Shown: positions 16,360-26,143 of the stretch, in pieces
Numbering within the stretch: the stretch's first letter is position 1
Layout of the letters: every line of letters begins with the position of its first letter
DNA from: Bacteroidota bacterium
GTDB taxonomy: Bacteria; Bacteroidota; Bacteroidia; Bacteroidales; UBA4417
Direction: 5' to 3'
NCBI GenBank assembly: GCA_022711175.1
Contig: JAKLFM010000033.1
Coordinates: 1-35,068 of the forward strand
DNA: 35,068 bases
Translations under genes and position numbers: made by a program
Notes under the pieces: model-generated
What the model was told of the DNA's origin: nothing
Database searches by the model: none
Seen by the model: the letters and a program-made list of their open reading frames with translations, nothing else

Positions 16360-19113
16360 CTAAAAAAGAGTCATTTGCACTCCTGTTGGATCATCCGGTT
16401 CATTTCCCTGTTTCTGATCAATGTCCGGTGCCGGATGTTCTTCAGGCTGTTCCGAAATATCAGGATTGTTATTACCGTTAACTGACTCGCTTTCTGTAAC
16501 TTCCGGTTCTTCCGGTATTTCCGGTTCTTCGATTACAGGTTCTTCGTATGGCAGCGGTTCAAGCCAATATGCATTCTCGACCGGTGCAGCTGACAGTCGT
16601 TTTCCCTTCGCTTTTACCCCCATTACCTCCACAAAGATATCAATCTCAACCGATTGGTTTTCAACAGGTTTCTTAGCACCCTCGTTGTTATAATCAACTT
16701 GTAACTGCGGACGGTAGTCAGTAGATATGAGGTGCAGGCTCACTCCATCCTCATCGGGAACGAAAAAAGTCTTTTTATCGGTAAGTTCAACGAGGAAACG
16801 TTTAACGAAATAGTGGCCTTTGGCAGCATTGAAGTACACGCAGGTGACAGGCTTGTTTGGGTTATATTTTTCGATCACTGCCATATCCTCCTCAAAATGA
16901 TTGGATAAATCGAAGTTCATCAAGCGATAATAACCTGACTTCATGATTGTTAATATCCTGTCATCCTCTTTAAAATCGCCAAGGTATTTTCCGCGCTGGT
17001 CAGTGTTGAGGCGCATTACCGAGTCGTCGTACCAGATGTCGCGTGCGCTGAGGGTCGAAAGCCCCTTTTCGGCCTGCACGATTTTTCGCACCGGGTTTTT
17101 CGAAAGTATATTTCCCTGCGATGATCGTCCTTTAATTGCAATTTCGGCAAAATCGAAGTCAAACTGAATCTTTTTGAGCCGTGGCTTGGGCTTTAGCGAA
17201 ATGCGTATCACTTCCGATTCGCCGTTCGGATTGGCAGTTAAATAAAGTACCGATGACCCTTTTGCACCCTTGGTGAGATTGTACTCCTTATCGCGTGTAA
17301 TGCCGGTTACAGAGAACCGTTTAACATATACGGCGCCAAGCCTGCCATCCTGATAGGCCATATTGTAAACCGTACGATCGTCGTTCTTTTTGAATACATC
17401 AATGTGAATTACGTTTTTACCGACAAAAACCTTTTCGGCAACTTTTGTCACAATAAACGTCCCATCCTGCCTGAAAACAATGATGTCGTCAATATCGGAA
17501 CAGTCGCAAACGTATTCATCCTTTTTAAGCCCTGTACCGGCAAATCCCTCTTCACGGTTAACATAAAGCTTCTGTGTAGCAGCTGCTACAGCGGTGGCTT
17601 CAATTGCTTCAAAATTGCGGATCTCGGTCCTTCGTTGGCGGTTAGCGCCGTATTTGCGTTTTATCTCGAGGAAATAATCAATGGCGTATTCGATAAGGTG
17701 TGCCAGGTGATGTTTCACTTTTTCCATCTCCCCGAGTAGCGATTTGAGCGTATCATCAGCCTTCTTGAGATCAAAACGTGTGATGCTGCTCATAGGCTTT
17801 TCGATAAGTTTGCGGTAATCGTCCTCTTCGATAGGCCTGAAAAACTCTGCGAAAAACGGTTCAAACAGCGAATCAAGTTCCCTGAAAACCATCTCGGAAG
17901 AGGCGGCATTCTCGTACTTTGGGTTTTTGTACATGCCTTCCCTGATGAATATTTTTAGCAGCGTGTTAAAAAACACCTTCTCCATCAGTTCGTTGAGGGC
18001 AATCTGAAGTTCAGCTTTGAGCAGGTTTACAGTCTGCTGTGTCGAAATCCTCAGTATCTCGCTCACACCCATAAAATGCGGTTTTCCGCCCATTATCACG
18101 CATGAGTTGGGCGATTCGCTGCGCTCGCAATCGCTGAATGCATACAGGGCATCTATCATCTGATCCGGCGAAACTCCGGGTAGCAGATGGATAATAATTT
18201 CGACGTTTTGAGCCGTATTATCATCAATTTTCCTGATCTTGATCTTTCCTTTATCATTAGCAGCAATTATAGAATCAATCAGGTCGCCGGTTGTAGTGCC
18301 CCAGGGAATTTCGGTGATTACGAGTGTTTTTTTGTCGAGTTGGTTGATGCGGGCTCTTATCCGCACCTTGCCACCACGCAGACCGTCGTTGTATTTCGAA
18401 AAATCGGCAAGTCCGCCAGTAGGGAAATCAGGCAGAATTGTGAAATCCTCGCCTTTGAGCACTGCGACCGAAGCATCGATCAGCTCATTGAAATTATGTG
18501 ACAGCAGTTTGCTGGCAAGGCCAACAGCAATACCTTCAACACCCTGGGCAAGCAACAGCGGGAACTTGACCGGCAGCGCAACGGGCTCCTTGTTCCTGCC
18601 ATCGTATGAGGCTTTCCATGTTGTAGTTTTTGGGTTAAAAGCCACATCGAGCGCAAACTTTGAAAGACGGGCCTCAATATAGCGCGGCGCCGCGGCACTG
18701 TCTCCGGTAAGTATATTTCCCCAGTTTCCCTGGGTATCAATAAGCAACTCCTTTTGCCCAAGCTGAACTGTAGCATCACCGATAGAAGCATCGCCATGCG
18801 GATGATACTTCATGGTGGTGCCTATAATGTTTGCAACCTTGTTGTAGCGTCCGTCTTCGAGTTCATACATGGCATGAAGAATGCGCCTCTGCACAGGTTT
18901 CAGTCCATCCATTACCTCAGGCACTGCCCTTTCGAGTATCACATAGGATGCATAATCGAGAAACCAGTTTTGATACATCCCCGAAAGGTGCATGGTACGG
19001 TAAAGTTCGCCGGCAGGATTTTCCTCATCAACAGGCAATTCAACCGGTTCACTCTCCTGCCCGGCGGGTTGTTCGTTGTCCTCTTCGTCTAAAATATCGT
19101 CATTCTCTTCCAT
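16360..19113 (-). CDS. parC: DNA topoisomerase IV subunit A (ParC)
   Basis: 917 residues. The type IIA topoisomerase breakage-reunion core starts around residue 36 (GELYRTMHLSGMYQNWFLDY) and contains ERAVPEVMDGLKPVQRRILH, YHPHGDASIGDA (the quinolone-determining region) and the catalytic Tyr145 in APRYIEARL. Beta-pinwheel C-terminal blades follow (YVKRFSVTG, YYRLMNFDLSNHFEEDMAVI). The family is shared with GyrA; the lack of a canonical GyrA box and the Bacteroidota-type HPHGDASIGDA favour ParC. ParC with ParE decatenates daughter chromosomes using ATP. parE is not in the window. Both ends carry unusual acidic, low-complexity extensions: about 36 residues at the N-terminus and a Pro/Glu-rich tail from about 850 onwards (EEPVIEEPEIPEEPEVTES). 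The upstream gap shows no exact promoter match. Confidence 0.93.
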   Translation of the reverse strand: MEENDDILDEEDNEQPAGQESEPVELPVDEENPAGELYRTMHLSGMYQNWFLDYASYVILERAVPEVMDGLKPVQRRILHAMYELEDGRYNKVANIIGTTMKYHPHGDASIGDATVQLGQKELLIDTQGNWGNILTGDSAAAPRYIEARLSKFALDVAFNPKTTTWKASYDGRNKEPVALPVKFPLLLAQGVEGIAVGLASKLLSHNFNELIDASVAVLKGEDFTILPDFPTGGLADFSKYNDGLRGGKVRIRARINQLDKKTLVITEIPWGTTTGDLIDSIIAANDKGKIKIRKIDDNTAQNVEIIIHLLPGVSPDQMIDALYAFSDCERSESPNSCVIMGGKPHFMGVSEILRISTQQTVNLLKAELQIALNELMEKVFFNTLLKIFIREGMYKNPKYENAASSEMVFRELDSLFEPFFAEFFRPIEEDDYRKLIEKPMSSITRFDLKKADDTLKSLLGEMEKVKHHLAHLIEYAIDYFLEIKRKYGANRQRRTEIRNFEAIEATAVAAATQKLYVNREEGFAGTGLKKDEYVCDCSDIDDIIVFRQDGTFIVTKVAEKVFVGKNVIHIDVFKKNDDRTVYNMAYQDGRLGAVYVKRFSVTGITRDKEYNLTKGAKGSSVLYLTANPNGESEVIRISLKPKPRLKKIQFDFDFAEIAIKGRSSQGNILSKNPVRKIVQAEKGLSTLSARDIWYDDSVMRLNTDQRGKYLGDFKEDDRILTIMKSGYYRLMNFDLSNHFEEDMAVIEKYNPNKPVTCVYFNAAKGHYFVKRFLVELTDKKTFFVPDEDGVSLHLISTDYRPQLQVDYNNEGAKKPVENQSVEIDIFVEVMGVKAKGKRLSAAPVENAYWLEPLPYEEPVIEEPEIPEEPEVTESESVNGNNNPDISEQPEEHPAPDIDQKQGNEPDDPTGVQMTLF

Positions 19114-19173
19114 CTGTATAATATGCGGATATAAAGTTCAGTATTGTGAGGGAATATTTGGCAAGTGTTTAAA

Positions 19174-21234
19174 TTAATTTTTAAGAGTCCGCAGTAAAAT
19201 GGCTTCGGCCAGCAGACAAGCTAATGCCAGTAAAACAAACCATTTCCAAAGCGAGATACCATTGTTCATTTCATCAATAATCTGATTTACAGGTTTATTG
19301 TGCGTCTCGAGGATACTCAATCCTGTAACCTCCGATTTATCTATCAGCTCCCTGAGTTCGGCTTTGGTGAGGCACAACAGATCGCTCTCGTTACGGTTGT
19401 AGTTAAACGAAATACCCGTCAGTGCCCGGTTTCCTGATGTAAGCAAATAGTTTCCGGCTTCCTTTACTGATCCGGCTGTAAATACATTGATACCGTTTCC
19501 GGTACGTTGTATCTGCGGTATCATCTCAAAGGAACCCGGTTGCAATTTGAGTCTTGGAGCTTCGTCACCATCAGGGTAAGGAACATTGAGCCAGATGGCA
19601 TTGCTGCTGCCAATCACCGAGTACAACCCGGCGGGCGGACGGCTAAGCAGGGCAATGTTGTACAATACAGGGACAAAAAGCGCCTGCTGTTGAAAATTGC
19701 TGAAATCCCCACTCAGAGGAACACACAGCTGGTACACTTTTCCTTTTCCACAATTTGTCGCAACCAGGAAATCTCTGCCGTTCAGCATTTTCATAACAGG
19801 CATTGAGAGTGTTACAGCTTTTGAGGCAATAGGGAAAAACTTGTTTACAACAGGTAAATCAAGATTTTGAGGTTTTTCACTATTTTCTTTTTCAAATACA
19901 TTGCGAAATACAGGGTCGGTTTCACTGAGGCTTACAACCCTTGAATCGGATGTATCAATAGCCATATAAACCGGGCACTTCAAACCGGTTAACATATTAT
20001 TGTAAGAGGTTAAATCAGCCTTTTCTGTCGGAATAACTGCAACAGCACCACCGTTTGAAATGTACTTACTTAGTTCCTGCCCCATTCCGGATGAGATCGC
20101 CGGCAACTCGTTCAGGATAATGAGGTTGTAATTGGGCAAACTGCTGTAATCCAACTCTTTTTCATCTATATTTTTCATTAATACAGTCGAATCCTGTCCA
20201 AAAAGTGCGTCCAGATAACGATTTGACGCACCCGAGATGATGGTTAGAACTTTAATCGACGATGTGACGTCGAATGATAGAAAGAACTTATCATCGTAGG
20301 TAACCGGATAATCGGTAATCTCAATCACAGCATGTTGTGTCCCGGCCTCGTAAACAGTGAAAGGGATGTTGAGTACGAGGCTTCCTCCTGCTTCGATGTC
20401 GGCAGTGGCGATGGCTTTCTGCGTGCCATTCAGGCTTAGCCTGACCGGAATCTTTTCAAATTTGTTTTCCGATTTGTTTAATATTCGCGCATTGAGCACC
20501 GAAGTCTGTCCTGTTTGCTGCATTGGCAGATCGAACCAGCATGTATCAATATAAAGGTTACCCGACATATTGGCTTGTAATGGCAGCAGGTAACGCTCAA
20601 TTCCCGGCGATTGCAGGGTACCGGTACTTCCGAATGCCGATTTCTGGAAGTCGGAAATCACATAAGCGGTTTTTTGATCTACAACACTACCTTTCAACAG
20701 GTCATCCTGCCTGCTTATTATTTCACCAAAAGTGCGGACTGAAGCAGAAGGCCTGATTTCATCAAGCATCAGTAGGAACTCTTCCCTGGTAACGAGCCGC
20801 TGGTGTTTACCTTCGAAATCGTTGGTGAGCAATTGAAACCTGTCGGAAGGTTTATAAGCGGCGGCTATTTCGCGGGCTTTCCGGCGGGCTTCTTCAAATA
20901 GTGAGCCATTGTCGCCCATGGCTTCCATACTGAATGAGTTATCAACAAATATGCTGACCGAATTGCCGGCTCTCCTGGTTTTTGAAACATCCGAGACCGG
21001 GATATAAGGCTGGGCAAAAGCAAAAACCAGCGATGCTATGGCAAGGATACGCAGTGCGAGAATGAGCAGGTGCCTGAGCTGCGACTGTTTCTGCGTTTCC
21101 TGCCTGATCTCCTGAAGAAACCTTACGTTGGTAAAATAAACCTTGCGGTATCTGCGGAAATTAAACAGGTGAATAATTACCGGAACCGAAACAGCCAACA
21201 AGCCAAAAAGAAACAGCGGATTTACAAACTGCAT
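19174..21234 (-). CDS. BatA-type membrane protein with von Willebrand factor A domain
   Basis: 686 residues. It starts with the N-terminal double-transmembrane BatA domain (MQFVNPLFLFGLLAVSVPVI, then HLFNFRRYRKVYFTN and LRHLLILALRILAIASLVFA). A VWA-like domain follows, with an intact MIDAS-type DxSxS at Asp98-Ser100-Ser102 (SIFVDNSFSM). A Ca-loop or DUF4159-like middle section follows, and a C-terminal membrane helix (WKWFVLLALACLLAEAILL) ends near residue 684. BatA/aerotolerance-type proteins of Bacteroidota normally sit in bat operons with a MoxR ATPase. Here the gene stands apart from such genes, as is usual for this long variant. The function is unproven; envelope assembly or a chaperone-like role is inferred from the family. 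Confidence 0.88.
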   Translation of the reverse strand: MQFVNPLFLFGLLAVSVPVIIHLFNFRRYRKVYFTNVRFLQEIRQETQKQSQLRHLLILALRILAIASLVFAFAQPYIPVSDVSKTRRAGNSVSIFVDNSFSMEAMGDNGSLFEEARRKAREIAAAYKPSDRFQLLTNDFEGKHQRLVTREEFLLMLDEIRPSASVRTFGEIISRQDDLLKGSVVDQKTAYVISDFQKSAFGSTGTLQSPGIERYLLPLQANMSGNLYIDTCWFDLPMQQTGQTSVLNARILNKSENKFEKIPVRLSLNGTQKAIATADIEAGGSLVLNIPFTVYEAGTQHAVIEITDYPVTYDDKFFLSFDVTSSIKVLTIISGASNRYLDALFGQDSTVLMKNIDEKELDYSSLPNYNLIILNELPAISSGMGQELSKYISNGGAVAVIPTEKADLTSYNNMLTGLKCPVYMAIDTSDSRVVSLSETDPVFRNVFEKENSEKPQNLDLPVVNKFFPIASKAVTLSMPVMKMLNGRDFLVATNCGKGKVYQLCVPLSGDFSNFQQQALFVPVLYNIALLSRPPAGLYSVIGSSNAIWLNVPYPDGDEAPRLKLQPGSFEMIPQIQRTGNGINVFTAGSVKEAGNYLLTSGNRALTGISFNYNRNESDLLCLTKAELRELIDKSEVTGLSILETHNKPVNQIIDEMNNGISLWKWFVLLALACLLAEAILLRTLKN

Positions 21235-21340
21235 TCTACCTCATTAATGCGCACAACAGGCAAAATTAGCGAATTCGCCCGATGTGGAAACCGCGTGTGG
21301 ATAAGTTTTGAGGAAAATGAACCGGCGGTACCCTGCCTGC

Positions 21341-22852
21341 CTATTGAAGAATAATTTTTTGAATACCGGTATAATCTGCCAGCTGCCACTTCAGCATGTA
21401 AATTCCACGGGCCAATCCCGAAATATTAATATCAGCACCGGGTTGTGACATTGTACTCATTACTGCGTTGCCCCAGCAATCGATGATTGTAAGGTAGCAA
21501 GAACCTGGCTTTTCAGAATAAAGCCTGATCTTATCTGTGGCAGGATTTGGATAAACAAAAAAGCTGAGATGGCCATTTTCAGGATTAGAAGAAGGGTGCA
21601 ATTGCTCCTTTACTGTTTCGTAACGTTTTTCGAGAAAGGGCTTGATACCATAGGGACTATGATCATCAACTGCCTTTGAAAAGCCATCGTAGAAATCGTC
21701 AACAGTATAGCCGTAGTCCAGTGTGCGGTATGTATCCTCAAGAGCGGCATCTTCAATCAGGTTTTGAAGCGTATCGATATGTGGGAAAATTGAGTCGGGA
21801 TACGTGTAGTTGTTTACGATAGTATCGAGACACATCCTGAACATCTCATCGAACGCCGGCACTTGTAATAACTTGGTAATGAGCGGCCTGGCTTCGGTAT
21901 CGTTATACCAGCTTTTGCAATTACGCGTTGCCCATTCAATTCCAAACCAATCAATACCGAAAGTATTGTCAGTATCGAACGTTACGAAAGAGAAATAGCC
22001 TGACTGGCCCCTGTCATAAAGGAAGTAATTGTTTTTGAGGTAAGCGTAGTCGTCCCAGTTGCCGGTGGCTATATCAATAGCATATGCTTTGAGTACGCCT
22101 GCCACATCAATCTTTTCCTTTATCATTCGGGCGAAGGATGTATCCGCTTCCTGGTCGAGCAGGGTGATGAGTGCCACAAGATCGGAATAATCGTCGGCCG
22201 ATTCGTTGGTTTTCAGGTCATAAGCCCTGTCGCCGGTCTCATAATTGTTGTAAATATCCTTATACGTTTGTTGGTCGGGACCGAAATAAACCAGGCTGGC
22301 AGGATAGGTACATTTATACAAGTTACCATCGTTCTCGTGATAAACCCGGTTCAACCAATCTTTGTCGTACTCTTCGAGATTTGTATAAAGCCCACGGTAC
22401 GAACCATTTATATATACACGTACGAATGAAGTCCTACGTGGTGGCATTCCGGCTTTGTTCCAGATGTCATAAAAGAGCTTCTCACGAATCATAGTCGGAT
22501 CGTTATGCTGGCCGTTGAGGTTCAGTTTCTTAACACCCATGTAACGTCTCCCCTGCGCAAATTCGTTGAAACTTATCTTGAAGGATTTTTTCTGCGATAG
22601 TCTCGAAGTGTTCCCCCTGAGCCTGAACCCTGCATCGTAAACTGTGTCGGCGCCACTTTCGTAATCATATACAAAAACAGCTTTATAATAATGATTGGAA
22701 AAAACATCCTGCATGATCGCTTCGAGCGAATCAGGATGAATGATAATGTGAATTGAATTTACTTTTGACTGGTCGAAAAGGGTATCCTGCGCCCTGAGAA
22801 CCGGGCAGAAAAGCAACAGCATTAAAAATACGTACAAACGCAGAGGCTTCAT
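21341..22852 (-). CDS. Secreted CotH-family protein kinase-like protein with T9SS sorting domain
   Basis: About 503 residues from the ATG at 22852, which opens a signal peptide (MKPLRLYVFLMLLLFCPVLR, then AQD). The CotH domain follows, with FRLRGNTSRLSQKKSFKISF, KLNLNGQHNDPTMIREKL, YRGLYTNLEEYDKDWL, GNWDDYAYLKNNYFLYD and FDTDNTFG, the last two resembling the catalytic Asn and Asp motifs of CotH kinases. Spore-coat CotH phosphorylates Ser/Thr residues of coat proteins with ATP. The last ~75 residues are a type A T9SS sorting domain (FFVYPNPATDKIRLYS to GIYMLKWQLADYTGIQKIIL), so the protein should be exported by the type IX system and attached to or released from the cell surface. Substrates are unknown. 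It is downstream of phoR on the same strand (57 bp), but no functional link is evident. Confidence 0.9.
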   Translation of the reverse strand: MKPLRLYVFLMLLLFCPVLRAQDTLFDQSKVNSIHIIIHPDSLEAIMQDVFSNHYYKAVFVYDYESGADTVYDAGFRLRGNTSRLSQKKSFKISFNEFAQGRRYMGVKKLNLNGQHNDPTMIREKLFYDIWNKAGMPPRRTSFVRVYINGSYRGLYTNLEEYDKDWLNRVYHENDGNLYKCTYPASLVYFGPDQQTYKDIYNNYETGDRAYDLKTNESADDYSDLVALITLLDQEADTSFARMIKEKIDVAGVLKAYAIDIATGNWDDYAYLKNNYFLYDRGQSGYFSFVTFDTDNTFGIDWFGIEWATRNCKSWYNDTEARPLITKLLQVPAFDEMFRMCLDTIVNNYTYPDSIFPHIDTLQNLIEDAALEDTYRTLDYGYTVDDFYDGFSKAVDDHSPYGIKPFLEKRYETVKEQLHPSSNPENGHLSFFVYPNPATDKIRLYSEKPGSCYLTIIDCWGNAVMSTMSQPGADINISGLARGIYMLKWQLADYTGIQKIILQ

Positions 22853-22909
22853 ACCTGAGATTTCCGGCAAAGGTATGTTTTAATGCGGAACAGCGGATTT
22901 ACTAAATCC

Positions 22910-23962
22910 TTAGTTAGCCTGCTTTAATGTAAAGGAGAACGTGGAACCAACACCCGGGGCGCTGCGAACATTCACTGTTTGCCCATGGGCTTCAATGATG
23001 TGTTTCACAATAGCCAGGCCCAGCCCTGAACCGCCACCGCTGCGCGACCGGTGCTTATCAACGCGGTAAAACCGCTCAAAAAGATGGGGAATATGATTAT
23101 CTTCGATGCCTATGCCATTGTCAGAAACCTCAATAAGCATATTTTCGTCCATATCGTAAAAGCTCACTTTAGTGCGGCCCTTTTCGCGTCCGTACTTGAT
23201 GGAATTTTCGACCAGGTTAACCAGCACCTGCCTTATTTTATCCTTATCGGCCAGTACAAACCCGGGTAAATAACTTTCGGAGCCGAAGATGAGGCTGATG
23301 TCCCTTGCTCTTGCTTTTGGTTCAAGAAATTCAAACACTTCGCGCGTAAGTGCCAGTATATCAAAACGCATCATTTCCGGCTTCGCTTCTCCCGATTCAA
23401 GTTTGCTTATCACTTCGAGATCGTTTACAATGGTGATCATCCGCTCGGTGTTTTTCTGCACTTTCTGAAGGTAATCGAGATTAACTGCAGGATCATCAAG
23501 ACCGCCGTCGATGAGGGTCATTGTGAAGCCCTGTATATTGAACAAGGGCGTTTTGAGTTCATGCGAAACATTGGCCAGGAATTCCCTGCGATAGATTTCC
23601 TGTTGCCTCAGATCGTCAATCTCCTGCTTACGTGCGGTGGCCCAATTTGTAACATCATCATTCACTGTATCAAGCACATTGCCTCTTGTGATCTCAAAAG
23701 GGTCTCGTTTTTCTTCCTTCGGGAGTTTGAGATTGTGAATGGTTTTATAGATGAGTTTAATTTTCTCATAAATAAAGGTCTGCAGGAAATATTTGATAAG
23801 AAAATATTGAATAATGAAAAGTATAATAGCAGGAATGGCAAGTGCAAGCCATGAAAAACTGTGGTTGCCGGCCAGCGCCGATATCCAAAATGCAAGGGTA
23901 GCAATTACCGTGAGTGCCGATGCTAATATGAGCGCAAGAAATTTGGGATTTGATGTTTTCAT
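22910..23962 (-). CDS. phoR: Phosphate-regulon sensor histidine kinase PhoR
   Basis: 350 residues. Two membrane helices (about 8-30 and 37-60) are separated by a very short periplasmic loop, then comes a short linker without a PAS domain. The HisKA domain has the phosphoacceptor His134 in FLANVSHELKTPLFNIQG. The ATPase domain has the N-box LVENSIKYG, the G1 box DNGIGIE and the G2 box GGGSGLGLAIVKHI. Lack of a sizeable extracytoplasmic domain agrees with PhoR-type kinases that sense phosphate through PstSCAB and PhoU rather than directly. The ATG overlaps the phoB stop by four bases (ATGA), indicating translational coupling. It is the last gene of the phosphate locus. Confidence 0.93.
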   Translation of the reverse strand: MKTSNPKFLALILASALTVIATLAFWISALAGNHSFSWLALAIPAIILFIIQYFLIKYFLQTFIYEKIKLIYKTIHNLKLPKEEKRDPFEITRGNVLDTVNDDVTNWATARKQEIDDLRQQEIYRREFLANVSHELKTPLFNIQGFTMTLIDGGLDDPAVNLDYLQKVQKNTERMITIVNDLEVISKLESGEAKPEMMRFDILALTREVFEFLEPKARARDISLIFGSESYLPGFVLADKDKIRQVLVNLVENSIKYGREKGRTKVSFYDMDENMLIEVSDNGIGIEDNHIPHLFERFYRVDKHRSRSGGGSGLGLAIVKHIIEAHGQTVNVRSAPGVGSTFSFTLKQAN

Positions 23963-24651
23963 CCTTTCACAAATTTATAGCCAACGCCTTTCATTGTGCG
24001 AATATGATTGCTGCCTGTTTTTTCGCGTATTTTACGAATATGAACATCAATTGTCCTTTCGCCAACTACTACATCGTCGTCCCAAACCTGGTTCAATATT
24101 TCGTCACGGGTGAAAACTCTATCAGGACGGGTTGCAAGCAAGTTGAGTAACTCAAATTCTTTCCTTGCAAGCTGAATTTCCTTTCCTTCCCTGAAGACGA
24201 GGTATTTTTCCTTGTCTATGATTAGGTCGCCGGCCTGGTAAACTTTTGAAACCTGTTTCACCACCTTATGCCTCCTGAGCAGTGAATTCACTTTGCTCAC
24301 AAGCAATGCCGGCTTTATTGGCTTTGTTATATAATCATCGCCACCGGCATCGAGGCTCAGTATTTGGGTAAAATCTTCGCTGCGGGCAGTAAAGAAAACA
24401 ATGATGGTTTCGTCGAGTGCTTTGGTACGTTTGAGTTCGCGGCAGGTTTCCACGCCATCCATTTCGGGCATCATAACGTCGAGCAAAATCAGGTGGGGAT
24501 TAATCCTTAATGCAAGACTCACAGCTTCGCGGCCATTGGTTGCAGTATATACCTTGTAGCCTTCCTTGCGGAGATTGTAACTTACAAAATCAAGGATATC
24601 ATCCTCATCGTCAACCAGCAGGATTACAAATGCATCATTTTCCATAACCAT
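23959..24651 (-). CDS. phoB: Phosphate-regulon response regulator PhoB (OmpR/PhoB family)
   Basis: 230 residues. The receiver domain has the acidic pair DDED near residues 14-17, the phosphorylation site Asp58 in LILLDVMMPEMDG and the conserved Lys in YITKPIKPALL. A winged-helix DNA-binding domain follows (RKEFELLNLLATRPDRVFTR, VVGERTIDVHIRKIREKTG, TMKGVGYKF). PhoB-type regulators bind 11-bp direct repeats, and such repeats are present before the porin gene and pstS in this locus. An alternative start two codons in (24645) is possible. It lies 24 bp after phoU and is coupled to phoR. Confidence 0.94.
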   Translation of the reverse strand: MVMENDAFVILLVDDEDDILDFVSYNLRKEGYKVYTATNGREAVSLALRINPHLILLDVMMPEMDGVETCRELKRTKALDETIIVFFTARSEDFTQILSLDAGGDDYITKPIKPALLVSKVNSLLRRHKVVKQVSKVYQAGDLIIDKEKYLVFREGKEIQLARKEFELLNLLATRPDRVFTRDEILNQVWDDDVVVGERTIDVHIRKIREKTGSNHIRTMKGVGYKFVKG

Positions 24652-24675
24652 GTAATAAGCGCTACCGGTAACAAT

Positions 24676-25350
24676 CTATTTATGCTTGTTGAGTTTGTTA
24701 TGCTTGATAACAATAGCCTCGAAGAGGAAAATCAGCTCTTCGCCAATGTTGAGAACATGATCGCCGGCACGTTCCAACTTTCTGATCACCGTGAAAGTGT
24801 CGAGATGATCCATAACTTTATCATTATTGCGGGTGATAAGCCCGGCGATAGCTTCACCTGAGCTGCTGTTGAACTTATCGAGCTTCTTGTCGAGCTCAAA
24901 GAGGTTCATTACCAGCCTTTTATCTTCGTTCTCAAACGCAGAGAGTGCATCCTGCAGCATGGACTGTACGAGGAAATACATTTCGGCAAGGTGTGTTGTG
25001 CTTAATACTTCTTCACTGAGTGGTTCAGTGTTTTTCTCGGCAATTTTTGCAATGGTATTGGCATAATCGCCAATGCGTTCGAGGTTGTAGTTAATCTTAA
25101 GCACCGAAATCACAAACCGCATATCAATGGCCAAAGGGTTCTTCAGCATCAGAATATTCTCGCTGTCCATGTCAATTTTCAGCTCAAAAGCATCCACTCT
25201 TTTTTCGTTGAGCCTGACTTCTTTTGCCATCGCGTGGTTCGATTCGAGAATGGCAATGCGCGATTTCTCCATCTGGCCAATGACCAGCGTCCACATCTGC
25301 ACGAGGTCGTCTTTCAGTTGATTTATTGCTCTTTCAAGTATTTCGCTCAT
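24676..25350 (-). CDS. phoU: Phosphate signalling complex protein PhoU
   Basis: 224 residues, the normal length for the family, all helical. Two PhoU three-helix repeats are visible, each with the E/DxxxD metal-cluster motif: MRFVISVLKINYNLERIGDYA in the first and VIRKLERAGDHVLNIGEELIF in the second. PhoU is a cytoplasmic negative regulator that couples PstSCAB transport state to PhoR and restrains phosphate uptake. It lies between pstB (34 bp) and phoB (24 bp), the usual order. Confidence 0.95.
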   Translation of the reverse strand: MSEILERAINQLKDDLVQMWTLVIGQMEKSRIAILESNHAMAKEVRLNEKRVDAFELKIDMDSENILMLKNPLAIDMRFVISVLKINYNLERIGDYANTIAKIAEKNTEPLSEEVLSTTHLAEMYFLVQSMLQDALSAFENEDKRLVMNLFELDKKLDKFNSSSGEAIAGLITRNNDKVMDHLDTFTVIRKLERAGDHVLNIGEELIFLFEAIVIKHNKLNKHK

Positions 25351-25384
25351 AGTAAGTTATTGTTATATTGGTTAAATTGAGAAA

Positions 25385-26137
25385 TCAACCGAAACGTCCG
25401 GTTATGTAACTTTGGGTACGTTCGTCGGCTGGATTGAGGAACATTTTTTGTGTTTTATCGTGTTCAATGAGTGAACCGAGGTAAAAGAATCCCGTGTAGT
25501 CACTGATGCGCCCCGCTTGTTGAAGGTTGTGGGTCACGATGATGATGGTATATTGCTGCTTCAGTTCAAAAATCAGGTCCTCAACCTTGGAGGTTGAGAT
25601 CGGGTCGAGCGCCGAGGCCGGCTCATCCATCAAAAGCAGGTGAGGTTCAACGGCCAGTGCCCTTGCAATACACAGGCGCTGCTGCTGACCTCCAGATAAT
25701 GCCATGGCCGATTTCCGGAGATTGTCTTTCACCTCTTCCCACAAGGCTGCTTTTTTCAGCGAGTTCTCAACAACTTCATCGAGAACCGATTTTTTGTTCG
25801 TCCCGTTCACTCTGAGGCCGTAAGCAACATTTTCGTAGATAGATTTCGGAAAAGGATTGGGTTTCTGGAAAACCATTCCGATGCGTTTTCTGATCTCATC
25901 AACCTGCACATCCCTGGCGTAGATATCTTTGCCATCAACAGTAACCGATCCTTCGAGTTTAGTGTTGCCAATAAGTTCGTTCATGCGGTTAAATAGCCTG
26001 AGGAAAGTGGATTTCCCGCATCCCGAAGGGCCGATTAGCGCGGTAACGGTGCTTGGTTCAAATGTCATGCTGATATTTTTCAGGGCATGAAAATCGCCGT
26101 AGTAAAAATTTACGTTTTTGGCTTCTGCCTGTATCAT
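25385..26137 (-). CDS. pstB: Phosphate ABC transporter ATP-binding protein PstB
   Basis: 250 residues with a full ABC ATPase set: Walker [11 protein letters not shown]-loop [20 protein letters not shown] (the PNPFP sequence is typical of PstB), signature [16 protein letters not shown], Walker [14 protein letters not shown] and the H-loop IIVTHN. It powers phosphate import through PstC/PstA. It lies 73 bp downstream of pstA, a wider gap than others in the locus, occupied by a GTTTRAA heptad repeat that ends just before the pstB start. No promoter match was seen in that gap, so it is probably read from the upstream promoters. Confidence 0.97.
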   Translation of the reverse strand: MIQAEAKNVNFYYGDFHALKNISMTFEPSTVTALIGPSGCGKSTFLRLFNRMNELIGNTKLEGSVTVDGKDIYARDVQVDEIRKRIGMVFQKPNPFPKSIYENVAYGLRVNGTNKKSVLDEVVENSLKKAALWEEVKDNLRKSAMALSGGQQQRLCIARALAVEPHLLLMDEPASALDPISTSKVEDLIFELKQQYTIIIVTHNLQQAGRISDYTGFFYLGSLIEHDKTQKMFLNPADERTQSYITGRFG

Positions 26138-26143
26138 TGGGGA

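Noticed and set aside
22895..22909. Short stem GGATTT-ACT-AAATCC after phoR as a terminator
   Set aside because: The stem is only 6 bp, A/T-rich and without a following T-run on the minus strand.
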